From: Larimichthys crocea
Lineage: Eukaryota > Chordata > Actinopteri > Sciaenidae
Length of the DNA: 64,000 nt
Direction of reading: 5' to 3'
Assembly (NCBI RefSeq): GCF_000972845.2
Contig: NC_040013.1
Span: 10,380,061-10,444,060 of the forward strand
The notes beneath the pieces are model-generated. The model saw only the letters and a list, made by a program, of their open reading frames with translations, had not been told where the DNA came from and ran no database searches. Shown piece after piece: positions 1 through 11,900 of the stretch (positions within the stretch are counted from its first letter, which is position 1; the number at the start of each line of letters is the position of its first letter). Made by a program: the position numbers and the translations under genes.

Positions 1-774
1 TCCCTTTACTTACTATGCAAGAAAATAGATTTTCCCTCATATCTGTCATTAATTAGGTGTGTAGAAGACTTTTTTCTGTACTGTATTTCAGACTAGTTTA
101 TTCTGATAAGAATGATGTATTTTCTGCTTTAGTTGCACTGATAAGTCATGGTTTCATGCAAAAGTCAGCGCAAACACAGTAAATGTGATCCAGTTAGACA
201 CAGAATTTATGCCAGCAGTCAAAGCAATTTTGTTAATGAAAAAGGAACTTATCATTGTCATGACAGTGTGGCTCTGTGTCTCGATCTGTCTGAATTTGAT
301 CAGACAAAGAGTCTTTGTTAGCCTCCTGGCAGACTAATAGGTGCTCTGATTAGTTGATTGATTTTCCCTTTTCTCTTATCAGAACAGATTTAATTCAACA
401 GAGTGAGTAGTTGATTTATCTGATTTGATGTAAGTTAATCAAAGCTGATCTAGTAGCGAATGTGATTGATACTGGCAGCCATGAATGTGGTCGTGTTTAT
501 TAATGATGGCTTCTTATCAACCACGTAGTAAGAATGTTCTCACAACATTAGTGCCGCAGTGATGGAGCCAGCTAAGAAGTCATGCCACTGGGAGAGCTCC
601 ACGAGCAACACTTGTACTGAATTCATTCCTAATTCACATTAGTATTTATTATTTATAAACATTCCCTGGTTCATGTAATAAAAGGCATATAATTAACAAG
701 TCTACTGCTATGCTACCAACAAAAAACAGCTTGGGCCTTAGGAGGTTAAGCTAAATGCCACATGCAACACCTGC
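1..774. other. Intergenic, AT-rich, no gene seen
   Basis: No coding sequence is visible. If fgfr2 lies to the left, its 3' end must be outside; nothing here resembles its last exon. The part around 340-480 holds GATA-like (CTTATCAG), TCF/LEF-like (ATCAAAG at 438-444) and ATTAGTTGATTGATT homeodomain-like motifs, so it could be a weak regulatory candidate. Confidence 0.4.
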
Positions 775-1295
775 ACACATGCCGTCAGTGACAATGACAA
801 ACATGCTGACATTTCATAAGTAAAGGTTACAATGATCACCATCTTGGCCTTATGTGTTAGCATGTTAACATTGTTAATTAGCACATGCACAGAGTTTGAT
901 GGGAATGCCATTATCTTAAAAGTATTTGGTCATAAATAAAACACAAATTAAAATTTTGACCTTATGGATGAGAGGTTAAGGTATCACCAAAGTTATTACA
1001 GTTCGTCTTGTGGGACAGCAATGTTTCTATATTAAATTTCATGGCAAACTGTTCAATAACTAACAAGATATCTCAGTCTAACAAATGTAGAGGGACAAAG
1101 TCAGGTCACCAAAATCAGTCACATACATCATCTGGGAACCATGAATGTCTGTGAAAAATGTTTGTGGCAGTCTAGTAGAAGTTGTTTAACTGGATAGGTA
1201 AGCAATAAAACCTGCTGGTGGCACTAAATAAAAAGTCAAAGAATTAGTAAAGCATGGTTCATGCTCTGGGCACCATGAATGTCTATGCAATCAAT
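775..1295 (+). repeat. Dispersed teleost repeat, copy 1
   Basis: This is a degraded copy of a repeat that I remember as very abundant in percomorph genomes and that may derive from the 3' part of a LINE; I cannot confirm the family. Recognisable phrases are GTTAGCATGTTAACATTG, GATGGGAATGCCATTA, ATCACCAAAGTTATTAC, AAATTTCATGGCAAACTG and CCATGAATGTCT. The last phrase occurs twice (about 1140 and 1273), showing the internal sub-repeat of the family. The second copy in the window is at about 15935-16290, in the same orientation. Confidence 0.7.
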
Positions 1296-4200
1296 TTGCA
1301 AAAAGAGAGCAGCAGTACTGGCCCTTGGCAGGGTTACTCACCTTGTTGCAAAGATAACAAGGTGAGTTCTTTAACATAAATCTGGATTCCCTCTATTATC
1401 AGGTTTGAACATGTTCTGAATAAACATACACACACCAGTTCTAAATCATCCTCTATTAGACGTGTCCCCTCATGTCTCCGGAACTTGAAAGGGGATTGGA
1501 GGGAAAAGTCAGCCAGAAAACATTCCTCTTTTTCCATAGTATAGGGGTGAAGAAAGCAGCTTCAGCCCTGGAGGATTGGAGGGGGATTGGAAAGAAAGAG
1601 TGGCAGGATAAACCACAGTACCATACACACTCATTAAAGGGGGGAGTGGAGAGAAAGGCAGCCGGATATCCACACTGGCTATTGCACACTTTTATCAGAA
1701 CGGCTGTCTATAGTGCCTTAGGCTGATGGCACACACACAGACAGGCAGGGAGCAGGGAGGGGTTAAACTCCAGGGAGACCAAATAGAGGATTAGTTTGTT
1801 CCATCATGACAAGATGCCCTCTGAGCTGCCAGTACATTTGTATGACACAAATACACTTTATCTGTTGTCAGTAATGTGTCACAATGGAGCCTAACTAAAA
1901 GCTAGCTCTTTCAAGAGGCATATTATCTGTTCTGTTTACATACTGATAATGATGTAATGGGTAAATAAATAGATGGGTACCTATGACCTCAGTCGTTAGA
2001 TATGAAGAGAGCTAACAACTGATTTAAAACAGACAACCAAATTTTTTTTGGTGCTTTTGACACAGTACAACACAGCATATTATTACATCAATAATAAAAT
2101 GTGTTTTACAGCAGGCTTTTACATCATGAACATTTAAATCGCCCTGTAAAGATGATGACACTGTGTTGTGCAATCCACAAATGCTGCACAGTTTCGTATC
2201 CATTAATGTCCTCACATAGTTTTGCATAACGTTCACTGGCCAAAAAAATAAATAAATAAACTTTTCTGTCATTTACTGCAGTGTGAATGCATTGTGGTGT
2301 CTTTTTCCATACACAAAAGCCCCTAGGAGTCACGGAGCAAGGATACTTTCTAAACCTCCACTGATAAACATGACCCACCACGCTCAGCCAAAGCTCTAAA
2401 TGAGTTTTTCATTTTGAGGGCTTTTGCTCCATGGTTTCCTAATGCCCTCAAGATTAACCTAGTGACCCTCAAATATTAGCTTTAAATGACTTTAGGTAGA
2501 CCAGGCAATAGCTGGAGGACACGAGAAAAACACTTCTTGGTCAGTAGTGTATACTGAATAGCTGCTAATGTCAGCTTTTTGCTGATTTGTCAAAGGATCA
2601 AACCTGAAGCCATTTGGCGTGACAGACTGACGAACTACTAGGGCAGCATGACATTTTAGTAAAAGTTTCATTCTGATCGTGCTGTTTCTTCCTGTCCTTC
2701 CTAGTCCTCCTCTGTGTCCTTCATCTTAGCCCTGTCCTCCCTCGTCTAGCCATCTGGTGGGGCCTGGTGTGTTTGCACAAGGCTCGGTCCTCTGGAATGT
2801 CAACATGAGGCTTTGTGCGAAGCCAGAGGAGCCCACATTCACTGGAGATAAGACCCCACCAACCCCGGGAGAGGAGGAAGGGTCAGAGGGTGGGTGGCTG
2901 GTGGGCGTAGTACGAGGGCGACTTAAAGTTTAACAAAGCTGCCAAGTGACCGCTATAACCACGGCTTAATCCTGAACACAAGTCTCTCCCATGACCCATC
3001 TCCAGCTTTGCCTAATAAATGAGACTTTTAGGGAACCAAAATCTAATTCCGGGTTAAAGACATCTGTCTGGTAGGCTACCAAGCCCCCATGTTAATCTTA
3101 TTATTTTATTTCCTGCATTTAGAGCAGATATTTCACTAAAATCTTTATGCTATTTACCATTGGGGTCGGAGTATCTGTCAAGGCTGTGCTCCTCAACCTA
3201 CCATTTGAATCGAAGAGTAGATAATGAGTGGTTCATCGCTAGGTCAGTGCTCATGAGAGGGAGGGGTCTACTTGTGTTTGATTAAGGGCTTGCAAGGCAC
3301 CGTGTCTGGTTCTGCATGGAAGGATAAACAAGTCGAGTGTGTGTTTGTGTGTTAGACTGTGGTGCATGTGCAAGCGAGGATGTGTGTGGTTTGTTTCCCT
3401 GTGGGATCTTCTAAACATTCACTAATGGCGCAATTGTGTCTGAGCAATTGCAATTCACAGAATCCACTTCCACTTAGTTTATATGCTGACTTTGCTATGT
3501 CTAAAGGTCTGAGGTAACAGCTCTTGGAGTGTAATCAGTGGAAAAAAGAAGAGCTGAAACTAAATTGTTTGGAGGAGGATAACGGGGTAGAATTGCCAGA
3601 ACTCAAGAACTAACATCTTTGAGCAGAGTTTAGACTGCTTTTGTTTGTCGACTAAGCAGGAGACAGGGGAATAATGTGCCTCATTTAATAGTGTTTAGTT
3701 AGATTTAAGTTAAACGTTGCACACACTAGGAAATACTCCTAATCTTGATCTATACACAGAATTTCACATTGCAAAATTCAATTTCACTGTAAGCTGGTGA
3801 AGTTTCTTACACTGGCATGTTTTACAGTTCTGGGTGTGTTCTATAAGTGAGCTTAGTCATAATGTTCCCTGCCCAGCGATGCCAATCACAACACTCACCC
3901 CATCGGTCAGCTCTATTCCCCTATGTCTTGTCTTGCAGTGATGATGTCATTGGTGACATCAAAAGCCATAAACCCTGACGCATGCTAATGATGTCCTGCC
4001 AAAGTGTCAAACATGGGTTTTCCAATGGCAAGCTTTTTTATTCTCTGCACAAACAAATTGTGCCTCATCTAAGCAAGGATTTATTTGGGCTTATGACCGA
4101 ACGTGTGACTAAGGCAAAGTTGTGTTTTATAAGTAACTGGGCTTAAAAGAGCACATTAAGTTTTGCACTTTCATGAAGTGAGAGAGTGGTAAAAATGAAT

Positions 4201-5098
4201 GCAGTAAAGGTCAAGATATCCTGACCTCTAATATGAGTTAAACCTCCAGAACACAGGTTTCCACTTTTCCCATGATGCAGCTTAATAGTGCTTAGGCCCT
4301 GTTAAATCTTCCACAATTTGTAAAAAAGACTTTCCATAAAAAAAATGGCTGGGTGTCCACAAGACAGATACCCACTTGATGTCACTAAATTTCTAAGTCT
4401 TTTAGAGAGCTCCTTCAGAGCTACAGAAGATACCATAGAAGTGTTTTCACAAGCTGAAAACTGGTCAATTGATTGTAAAATGTAAAATTGTGCCCATTAA
4501 ATTCCATTAATGTTTGTGGTTCTAAAATAAGTTCATTTCTTTATGCCTTAAAAGTAGTAGTTTATTCCATGTCACCATTTATATTCATATACAGTGGGCT
4601 TTATTTCACAATAGAATTTATTTCCCCATCTATTTTTCTCTCACGCTTCTCTGACATTTTTAATTACTGTACTTGGGAATCATTTATTAAATGTGTCTGA
4701 AAAACTGTAGATAATTGCAAACAACTAAATCATGTTTAGTGCCAAACTGTAGTTTTTTTGCCTCATGCAAGTTCAGCTGAACTGTAAGTGCAGTATATCA
4801 CTGACAGGAGGACAGAAAGGTGGCTGTTAGTGCATCGTTGACAGTAAAGAGACTATTGCCTCCTCTGGCCTCTGTGTCAGGAGACAGACTGGATGAAGAT
4901 ATATGGCAATGTACACGCAGGACAGTTAACCACTCCAGCACTGTTACTGTCATGAGTAAACACAGGCCCAGGCCAATAAAAAAACAAAACAAAAAAAAAG
5001 CAGTGCCCATAAATGATGTTTAATTGAAACTGTGCAGGAGGGCAGTTTGTCAGAGCTATAGCTCCCATGAGTCCACACACACAAACACACGCTGGCGC
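1296..5098. other. Intergenic region, no gene seen
   Basis: Short open frames here, including 84 codons at 1472-1726, match no family I know. About 2690-2910 is GC-richer. About 2920-3140 is complex and holds OTX-like GGCTTAATCC, a RUNX-like AACCAC and CTAATTCC, making it a weak enhancer candidate. A 7-bp inverted repeat with a 4-nt loop lies at 3943-3960 (GATGTCA and TGACATC). About 4480-4790 is strongly AT-rich and featureless. Confidence 0.4.
1336..1367. other. Perfect 12-bp hairpin
   Basis: ACTCACCTTGTT (1336-1347) and AACAAGGTGAGT (1356-1367) are exact reverse complements with an 8-nt loop. Because of the symmetry, both strands contain CAAGGTGAGT, a perfect U2 donor-like sequence. I see no exon next to it. 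Confidence 0.85.
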
Positions 5099-5163
5099 TG
5101 GGGGAAGGGGAACAGGAAGAAGAGGAGGGGGAGGAAGAGCAGGAAGTGGAAGAAGGGAGGTTA
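5099..5163 (+). repeat. Polypurine tract
   Basis: The plus strand is almost pure G and A over about 65 bases. Such tracts can form triplex DNA and are common in fish intergenic DNA. The tract runs into a short direct repeat. Confidence 0.8.
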
Positions 5164-5192
5164 GGATTGATTGAAAAGGGAGGTTAGGATTG
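5153..5192 (+). repeat. 17-bp direct repeat, 23-bp period
   Basis: AAGGGAGGTTAGGATTG occurs exactly at 5153-5169 and again at 5176-5192, at the edge of the polypurine tract. This is probably a recent slippage duplication. Confidence 0.9.
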
Positions 5193-6343
5193 TTTTGGTC
5201 TCCAAAAGTGAGAGCAGAAGAGAGAATTGTCGAATGCATGATTCAGAGCCAAAATTGCTTCCTTAGGAGGCATTAAAATTTTAATATGTAACTTCTAGTC
5301 ATTCTGAAAAAGATGAATAGTTTCCTGGTTACATACCATGAAGCGATGTTCTCCCTACATTTCTAGGTCTTATGCGTACTGAATAAAATTTCCCACCAGA
5401 GTTCAGCTGCAAATGTTGGCGCCTACCTTTGTCAGGTGGACTGTTTTCACAATCTAAATGACGGATGATCACCATGACAATGCCATGGTGACAGACAGGG
5501 GATATAAATCACATGGGAAATAAATCACCACAAGACCCTCCTCCCCTTTTCACCTGCATCACTGTTTCCAGCTAACAAGTAGTCCACTGTTTCTCTGAAT
5601 GCCAACACAGCTCATTTCCCTTCACCCCCCCCCTTTACTCAATTTGTCAATTTCAAATATACTTTCAGTGTTTTGTTGGTTCTTTCTCTGCCTGTGTTTG
5701 CGTCTCCCTGCTTTTCTCCTCCTCACTCTTTTTTTTCCCTGGTCAGTGACATTTCCCCCCCCTTACCCCTCTCTGACTTTAATGGCTAGAGTGATTGTGT
5801 GCTGTTGAAAGTTTGGGGGCAGGTATAAGGGAAACTTCTCTCTCTCTTTTTCATTCTCTACAGTAAGGAGGTCATTAAATAAAAGTGTGCAGTGACTGAC
5901 ATGCCTCTATACCTGCCTGTCTGCTCAGAAACAACAAGAGCCTGCTCTGTCCTGCCCAGGCAAGACAGGATAATTATAGCTCCTGACTTAATCACTTACC
6001 TCAAAGCCCTTTGGTTCTACAGGTTCTTGCCCATGTGACTCTCTTTCTTTTTTCAGGTTTGCCGCCACCTGCCAATAGTGAAGTGTTGCAACATTATAGA
6101 TTGTTCACTTTTTTCATTCAGAGACAATGATGGGTGTGGGCAAAGTGTTTTGCGGTTTAGGTAGTTCATACATGCACAGAAAGGGGCAAACAGTTCAAGG
6201 TGTGCTGCAGGCTTAAACTCAGACACACTATGAGTTTTGGGTTCACTCACAGGTTAGCATCCATCTCCTCTTGGGCCTGACATTTGTCCAATTCTCTCAT
6301 TTTCCAGAAAAGAGTTTTGGGTTTTTGGGTGAGTTAAAGCTGT
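5193..6343. other. Intergenic region, no gene seen
   Basis: No coding signal. An 8-bp inverted repeat (TCACCATG at 5469-5476, CATGGTGA at 5484-5491) lies before two near-copies of the phrase ATAAATCAC. About 5620-5790 is pyrimidine-rich. The rest looks like ordinary AT-rich DNA. Confidence 0.4.
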
Positions 6344-6436
6344 CTCACTCACTCACTCACTCACTCACTCACTCACTCACTCACTCACTCACTCACTCAC
6401 TCACTCACTCACTCACTCACTCACTCACTCACTCAC
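6344..6436 (+). repeat. (CTCA)23 microsatellite
   Basis: About 93 bases of uninterrupted CTCA repeat. The plus strand happens to be open in one frame through it and encodes a Leu-Thr-His-Ser repeat, but this is a property of the repeat and not evidence of a gene. The purity suggests high mutability and possible length error in assembly. Confidence 0.98.
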
Positions 6437-7069
6437 TGTGTCATGGATCAATATGATCAATAATGTACTGCTGCTGCGCTTCTACCTCATCTGCACACTA
6501 AACTTATTTATATTATGAATACATTATAAACTGATTAAAGTCTGTCTGGTCTTCTCCATCTGCCCAAGCTGGGAACATATGAATCTGTATATTGAACCTC
6601 AGCCCATTTCTGCCTTGAATACACTCCCTCCCGGGCTCCATGAGGTGGCTGGCCCCTGGCTGAGCAGTGAGAGGGAGGAGGGGGGCAAAGGAGAGAGGGC
6701 CCCTGAAAAGGTGCTTTGTGCTGGTTTCGAAGGGCCCGAGGCTTTAGCCTGTCAGAGGTTGTGGTTCTAGGCCAGCAGCCAGGCCTTCAGACCCTCTAGC
6801 TGGCAGGCACTGAACTACCATCTGGAGTGACGGGCCCTTCCTGAACTGCTCCATGAGCTGCACAGAGCCAGGTTGGGCTGAGCTGGTTAGGCTAGGCTGA
6901 CACACACCACAGAGGGCTGCAAAAATAAACCATTGGTGCTTCACTGAAATTCTTTGGCTCTGGAGCTTTAACTCTGAAGATCATTCCCATGAGAGAGTTA
7001 CAGAGTGGCCTCACACTGAGCAAACGAGTGCAGGATAAAATTATTTCAGAAACCTCACCGAGTAGAACC
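6437..7069. other. Intergenic, locally GC-rich
   Basis: About 6620-6880 is GC-richer than its surroundings and holds open frames on both strands (6579-6770 plus, 6744-6944 minus). None shows a domain, a splice pattern or a composition I recognise. Confidence 0.35.
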
Positions 7070-7260
7070 CCTAAAACAAATCCGTGAATGTGACCCGGCT
7101 TGTTGACGATTGTATTGCATAATTATAATGATGATTATGATGTTTGAATTACACCGAAACCTGCTCAGGTTGCATTTGGCAGCCTTTGCAGAATGCCCTG
7201 ACAATTGATGAAAAGAAAGAAAAAAAGAACAAATGGTGTGAGATGAGTCACTATCATCAA
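7070..7260. promoter_or_regulatory. Candidate enhancer with POU/homeodomain motifs
   Basis: A complex, non-repetitive block with ATTGCATAATTAT at 7114-7126 (POU and homeodomain-like), TGATGATTATGATG just after it and TTGACGATTGTATTG just before it. The composition resembles vertebrate conserved non-coding elements near developmental genes. No target is shown by the sequence; fgfr2 would be the candidate by position. Confidence 0.3.
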
Positions 7261-10200
7261 AAGTGATTTATTATGTTTATGAAAGTCTGTGCCCTGGCTG
7301 TCATCGGCACAGGCAAGAGGTAATGATCAGCATACTATGTGGTGCTGCAAACACAATTACATTAAGTAAAGAAGCAGAGACAGGCAGACTCCTGACTCAC
7401 TCATTCTTTCATGAAGTTTGTTTACCTTTCGGGTTCAGACCTATATAGTGCAGAGGAAGTAGGTCTGAAGAAAGAGTGAGAAGTGTGGAGTGAGGGGCCT
7501 GGCAGTCAGACTCATATAAACTCAGGTCTGGTCTGTAGAGTGCATGTACTACAAAGCTTAATTCTGCTTCTCAGCCACGCTGCTACACATGAGATGAAAT
7601 CAAAGTTTTCCCTTTCAACTGGAAAGCGAGATAATTCATGGTACATTTAGTATGAGGGAGAAAAATGTGAACCATATTTTGTCGGGTGTTTAGTGGAGCA
7701 GGTTTCTGTACTTCCCCATCCCCCAACTCCTGCAACAGAATAAAATTCCTCAGCCTTTTTGGAGCTGGCCCAACCCAAGCAAATTATGGACCAAAATCTT
7801 TTTATATGAACCTCTGTCACGCAAGAACATCACTAAGCCCCATCTCTCTCTTAGAGAGCTCTCTTTTCTCCTGGAATAGGCCCTGTTTTATCCTATTTCT
7901 CCAAGCGAAGCCATTATGTTGAATCCTTAAGGCCTCCATAATCGAAAGGGAAAACAAACAAAAGAGCAAAAGTCCAAGTTCTGCAGAGACCACTTCAGAG
8001 AGTTTGATGCAAAACAAAAAACTAGCAAATCACATTGATAGGCCAGGACAATGTAGCCCAATGATTGATCAATATTTTAAAAAAATCATCATCTCTTCTC
8101 TAAGGCTTTAGAGTTGAGTCACATGCCTCCCAGCAATCACAGCTGGAGCCATCATAAAGACCTAAAAATTATATTTCTCATCACTTGGAGGCTCACACAA
8201 ACCCCTATTAAAAGACAATTACACTTTTTCGTTTTTTTCTAGTTATGGCCATAATTACTATAAATGTGAATGATATACACTGTAACAACAAGTTAATTTC
8301 TGAGAACTAGGAACATGGCAACATCACACAACATCACTTATAAGTCACTATTACTTCAAAGACAGTTTTTTTGAACAACTTCAGAGTTCAACTTTCGCAT
8401 ATTATGCTTTCCATAGTTTTGTGGTGCTTTTGAGGTATTTCACCAACATTTCGGCAGTACTCACCTTTGGTTTTACCTCCAAATAAAGTAGAAGGATTGT
8501 CTTGTTCATAATCCATCAAATTTTTTGACCAATAATGTTTCTTGCTGCATCACACCTGATAGCAAAGTGATTGTTTTTTCAGATCCCAGTAATTACCTTG
8601 GTGAGTACAATATTTAAAATACAGAAAGTTAAGTTCCGAGTTGTTTTTTCTTTATTTATGTCTTTTTTTATTTTTGAAAAAAAAAAAAAAAAAAACCTCA
8701 AGCCTCCACTCCAAAAGCCTCTTCAACACTATTTTTATATTATATCCCTAATCATAGTAAGACCAACACAAGCCTCTATATGGACAGATTGTGCCCCCAA
8801 GCCTTCACCTCTAAAGTTCAGCTTGGTGTGAACCACTCAAATGGCCTTGTTGTTTACAGTAGTGTTAAGTGCGTGCCCCTCCAGGATCAGTCAGAGCCAT
8901 AATCCCCTCTTCATTCCCACTGAGGCCCAGAGTGTGTGTAAGTGGACATGGGTGATGGCAGACAAGGAACGGCTCACCAGCCCACCCATTGAAGCCAGCC
9001 AACACAGCTTCAAACATTCAGGGAAAAACACACATGAACACACATAGTCATTCTCAAACGCACATACATACAATGAAAAAGCACTAGTGCAAACAATAGA
9101 GAATGAAAGAGAGCAAATGAGAAAGGTTTTTCGTCTTTTTTTCCTGGATATTACCCCCTTCTTTCTCTGTTCTCCCTGCGTTTTTATGTCATGTCACCTT
9201 GTAAAAGGGCTTTATGGTCTTCCCAGGCCTCATGGCTATGAGTGTGGTGAGGTGGATTGTTGGAGCTTTAGAACTCCAGCAGGACCAGCACTTAGTGCGA
9301 GTGACAAGAGAGCATCTCCAGAAAGCCTTAGCCTGCAAACTGGGAAACTATTTAATCTGACTTCCTCTCCTAGTCATGATTTTTTTTTCTTCCCTTTTTT
9401 CCTCTCTAAGTCAGAGAACTACAGTGGCAGTTTACCAAAAAATGTAAGATAGAACTACTGGAGCATAAAGGGCAAAAAGACATATTATACATTTAATAAT
9501 TTGCATTTAACTGATATTAAATTTCATAATAAATACAATTTCAAAGTGACTCTGCCCCTTTAAATAATTGAGAATATAAATCAAACTCAAACACTGTGAC
9601 TATTTTTAATTCCTTATGACTCTTTAATCAATATCCCAATAAAACTGACCTTCAAAAAATGAATGACTATACCTTGAGGCAGATCAGAGGGAGGGCAACA
9701 CTCTTATCAGTTTTACACCATATGAGAGAGAATTCACCTGTGCCTCTATGTTGGTTTGCACTTGCTCTGCAGGGTCACGTAACACAGGACATCATGTGCT
9801 ACTGCAGTCATTTATATGACTTGCAATATAATATAACTGTTCAAAGAAATTGGCACAAGAGACTTAATAGGAAATCCACAGGACACAGAGGAAAAGGAAA
9901 GGAGGGGCTCTGGTTGTATGTTAATCTAATCAAGTAGGTGTTACCCATTAGCACCGAGGAATCATATCAGGACGCCCCTTCTCCCCTCACTTTGTATCCT
10001 CTGTTCCCTGTGCAGGTTCTGCCTGTATAATGTCCACACAAAGCTAATGTGGGGCCTCTCTGAGGTGTTCAACAACTATGCTTTAAATCATGCAATTAGT
10101 GCTCAGCTGGGGGATTTATACTTTCTTGCAACAGCACTTCTTCAGTTTATATACACCCGTTGGGAGATGACCCTATAAAAGGAATGCAACAATAAAAACA

Positions 10201-11179
10201 ATCACGCACTTACTCAAATAACTCAGAATTGAACTGTATTTGTGTCCATACATCTGCATGCATACATGGCATGCGTTGTTTAATGTAAGTTTTAGTTGCA
10301 AGATGAAAGTCCTTCTGCATTTTTAATTTTTTTTTTTGCAGATTTTATGTTTAGACTTTACTTGAGAGGACTTACTTAGGAGAACATTACCCAGACTTTC
10401 AAAAAACTAATGGATAATCTCAAAATTGCAGGCAAGATGGAAACAAGGCTGCTTTTGCAAGATCCTTAAAAGTTTTTTTTAAGGCAACAGTAATGAGGGA
10501 ATATGTGTTGTAAGTATAGTTTATGTATTGCTCTATATGTGTTTTTGCGCCCTCAGATTTTCTTTTGTCTCTATGTCTCTCGTCTCAGGCGTCAGTCTGA
10601 GCAGTTTTTATGTCTTTTTCCAGGACAAATAAACAAGCTAAAATGAACATAATGAACAGAGCAATGACTCCACTGCTTAAACTGCCTAAAAGCAAATAAT
10701 GTGTTTCTCAACTTTGGAAGGAAATGTAATTTTTTCCCCTACCATTTGCATTTCAATTATGAATATCTACATACACACTCAGAAACCAAATAAACACTGG
10801 ACAACAAAAACACACACTGACTTGGCCTCTCACCAATGGCTTGGTGTGAGAACGCTCAGAAAACTTGTATGTGGAACAAAAGAGCTTACCACAAATTCCC
10901 AAGAGTGTCCAGTCGTTGGTCACTGCTTTGGGTCCAAAACCAAAACCACAAAATGAGCTAGGCCACAGAAAATGCAGCAAAGGAGTCAATTTCTTTCATG
11001 GCACACGCACATAACACTGATACTTGCACGCATGTGCACACTACACTTACAATACAAACGAATAACTCCCTTTTTTTTTTGTCTTCGTCCACACATATAG
11101 ACACATAAAGTAATTTACAGTAGAGCCACAGAGGGAGAGACAGAGACCCTTTTGTGAAGACTAAGACGGCTGTCATACG
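7261..11179. other. Intergenic region, no gene seen
   Basis: Many short open frames occur (for example 121 codons at 9087-9452 on plus and 92 codons at 9659-9937 on plus), none with a recognisable domain. A run of 19 A lies at 8677-8695. About 9440-9660 is very AT-rich. About 9950-10200 is of mixed composition and could be old unique sequence. I see no transposon ends. Confidence 0.35.
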
Positions 11180-11450
11180 AACACATTTAGACTAAATTTA
11201 ATCATCATAATGATCCTCATCAATCACAGTTGAAATAAATATGAATTTGTGTTGGGGATGAATCATGACTGATAAATTGAATCCATTTAATTGGGCAGGC
11301 GTCCTGAAGATGAGCAATGAGCTAAAGACATTCCCCAGATTTGATTTCCCATTAGCCCGATGAAGTGAAGAGGGGCAGTCACAAACACCATGCCATCCAC
11401 TCTGATTGATATGATGTTTATTCATATGAGGAGCATTGGGCTAAAATGCT
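11180..11450. promoter_or_regulatory. Candidate conserved regulatory block
   Basis: About 270 bases of complex sequence with repeated ATCAT and TGAT words, AATTTAATCATCATAATG, CATTTAATTGGG (NK-type homeodomain-like), AGATTTGATTTCCCATTAG and TTGATATGATGTTTATTCAT. No simple repeat and no open frame that makes sense. Judged only by motif density and texture. Confidence 0.3.
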
Positions 11451-11855
11451 TTATCTGTTTTGGAAAAACATAAGCTCAGGAAATCAATTGAGTTTGTTTT
11501 AAATAACTTTTAAACAACCATTTCGTAATTGGAATCCTTTCATTTGAGTAGGTGTTAAAATGGTAAATATTTTCTGTTGAAATGAAAATGTTCATTTATA
11601 TATATATTGCTCTCCATTCCTTTTCCATCCCACCATGAGTGTGTTTTTGCATGTGTGTGCATGTGTGAGTATGGTTTCCTGTGTGGCATACTCTCCAGGT
11701 TGTGCTCCAGGAGAAAATTTACGATGGAGGATGTTTGGTCTTCCTCTAGCTCCAGGGCAGGAAAAGTTGTGAAATATGTGTTAGCAATAAAAGAGACCTG
11801 CATGTTGTGTTTAAACAGCACAAATAGTAAAATATGCACGCACTGTTTGCATACA

Positions 11856-11856
<1 letters not shown>

Positions 11857-11898
<42 letters not shown>
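11857..11898. repeat. (AC)21 microsatellite
   Basis: Forty-two bases of uninterrupted AC dinucleotide repeat. It makes the Val-Cys run in a minus-strand open frame at 11555-11950 and the Thr-His run on the plus strand; neither frame is likely to be a gene. Confidence 0.98.

Positions 11899-11900
<2 letters not shown>

Noticed and set aside
1..1210. fgfr2 3'UTR, because several AATAAA motifs occur on the plus strand
   Set aside because: AATAAA is frequent in AT-rich DNA, no fgfr2 coding sequence is in the window, and part of the stretch is a dispersed repeat.
6271..6456. Plus-strand protein with a Leu-Thr-His-Ser repeat
   Set aside because: It is entirely the CTCA microsatellite read in frame.
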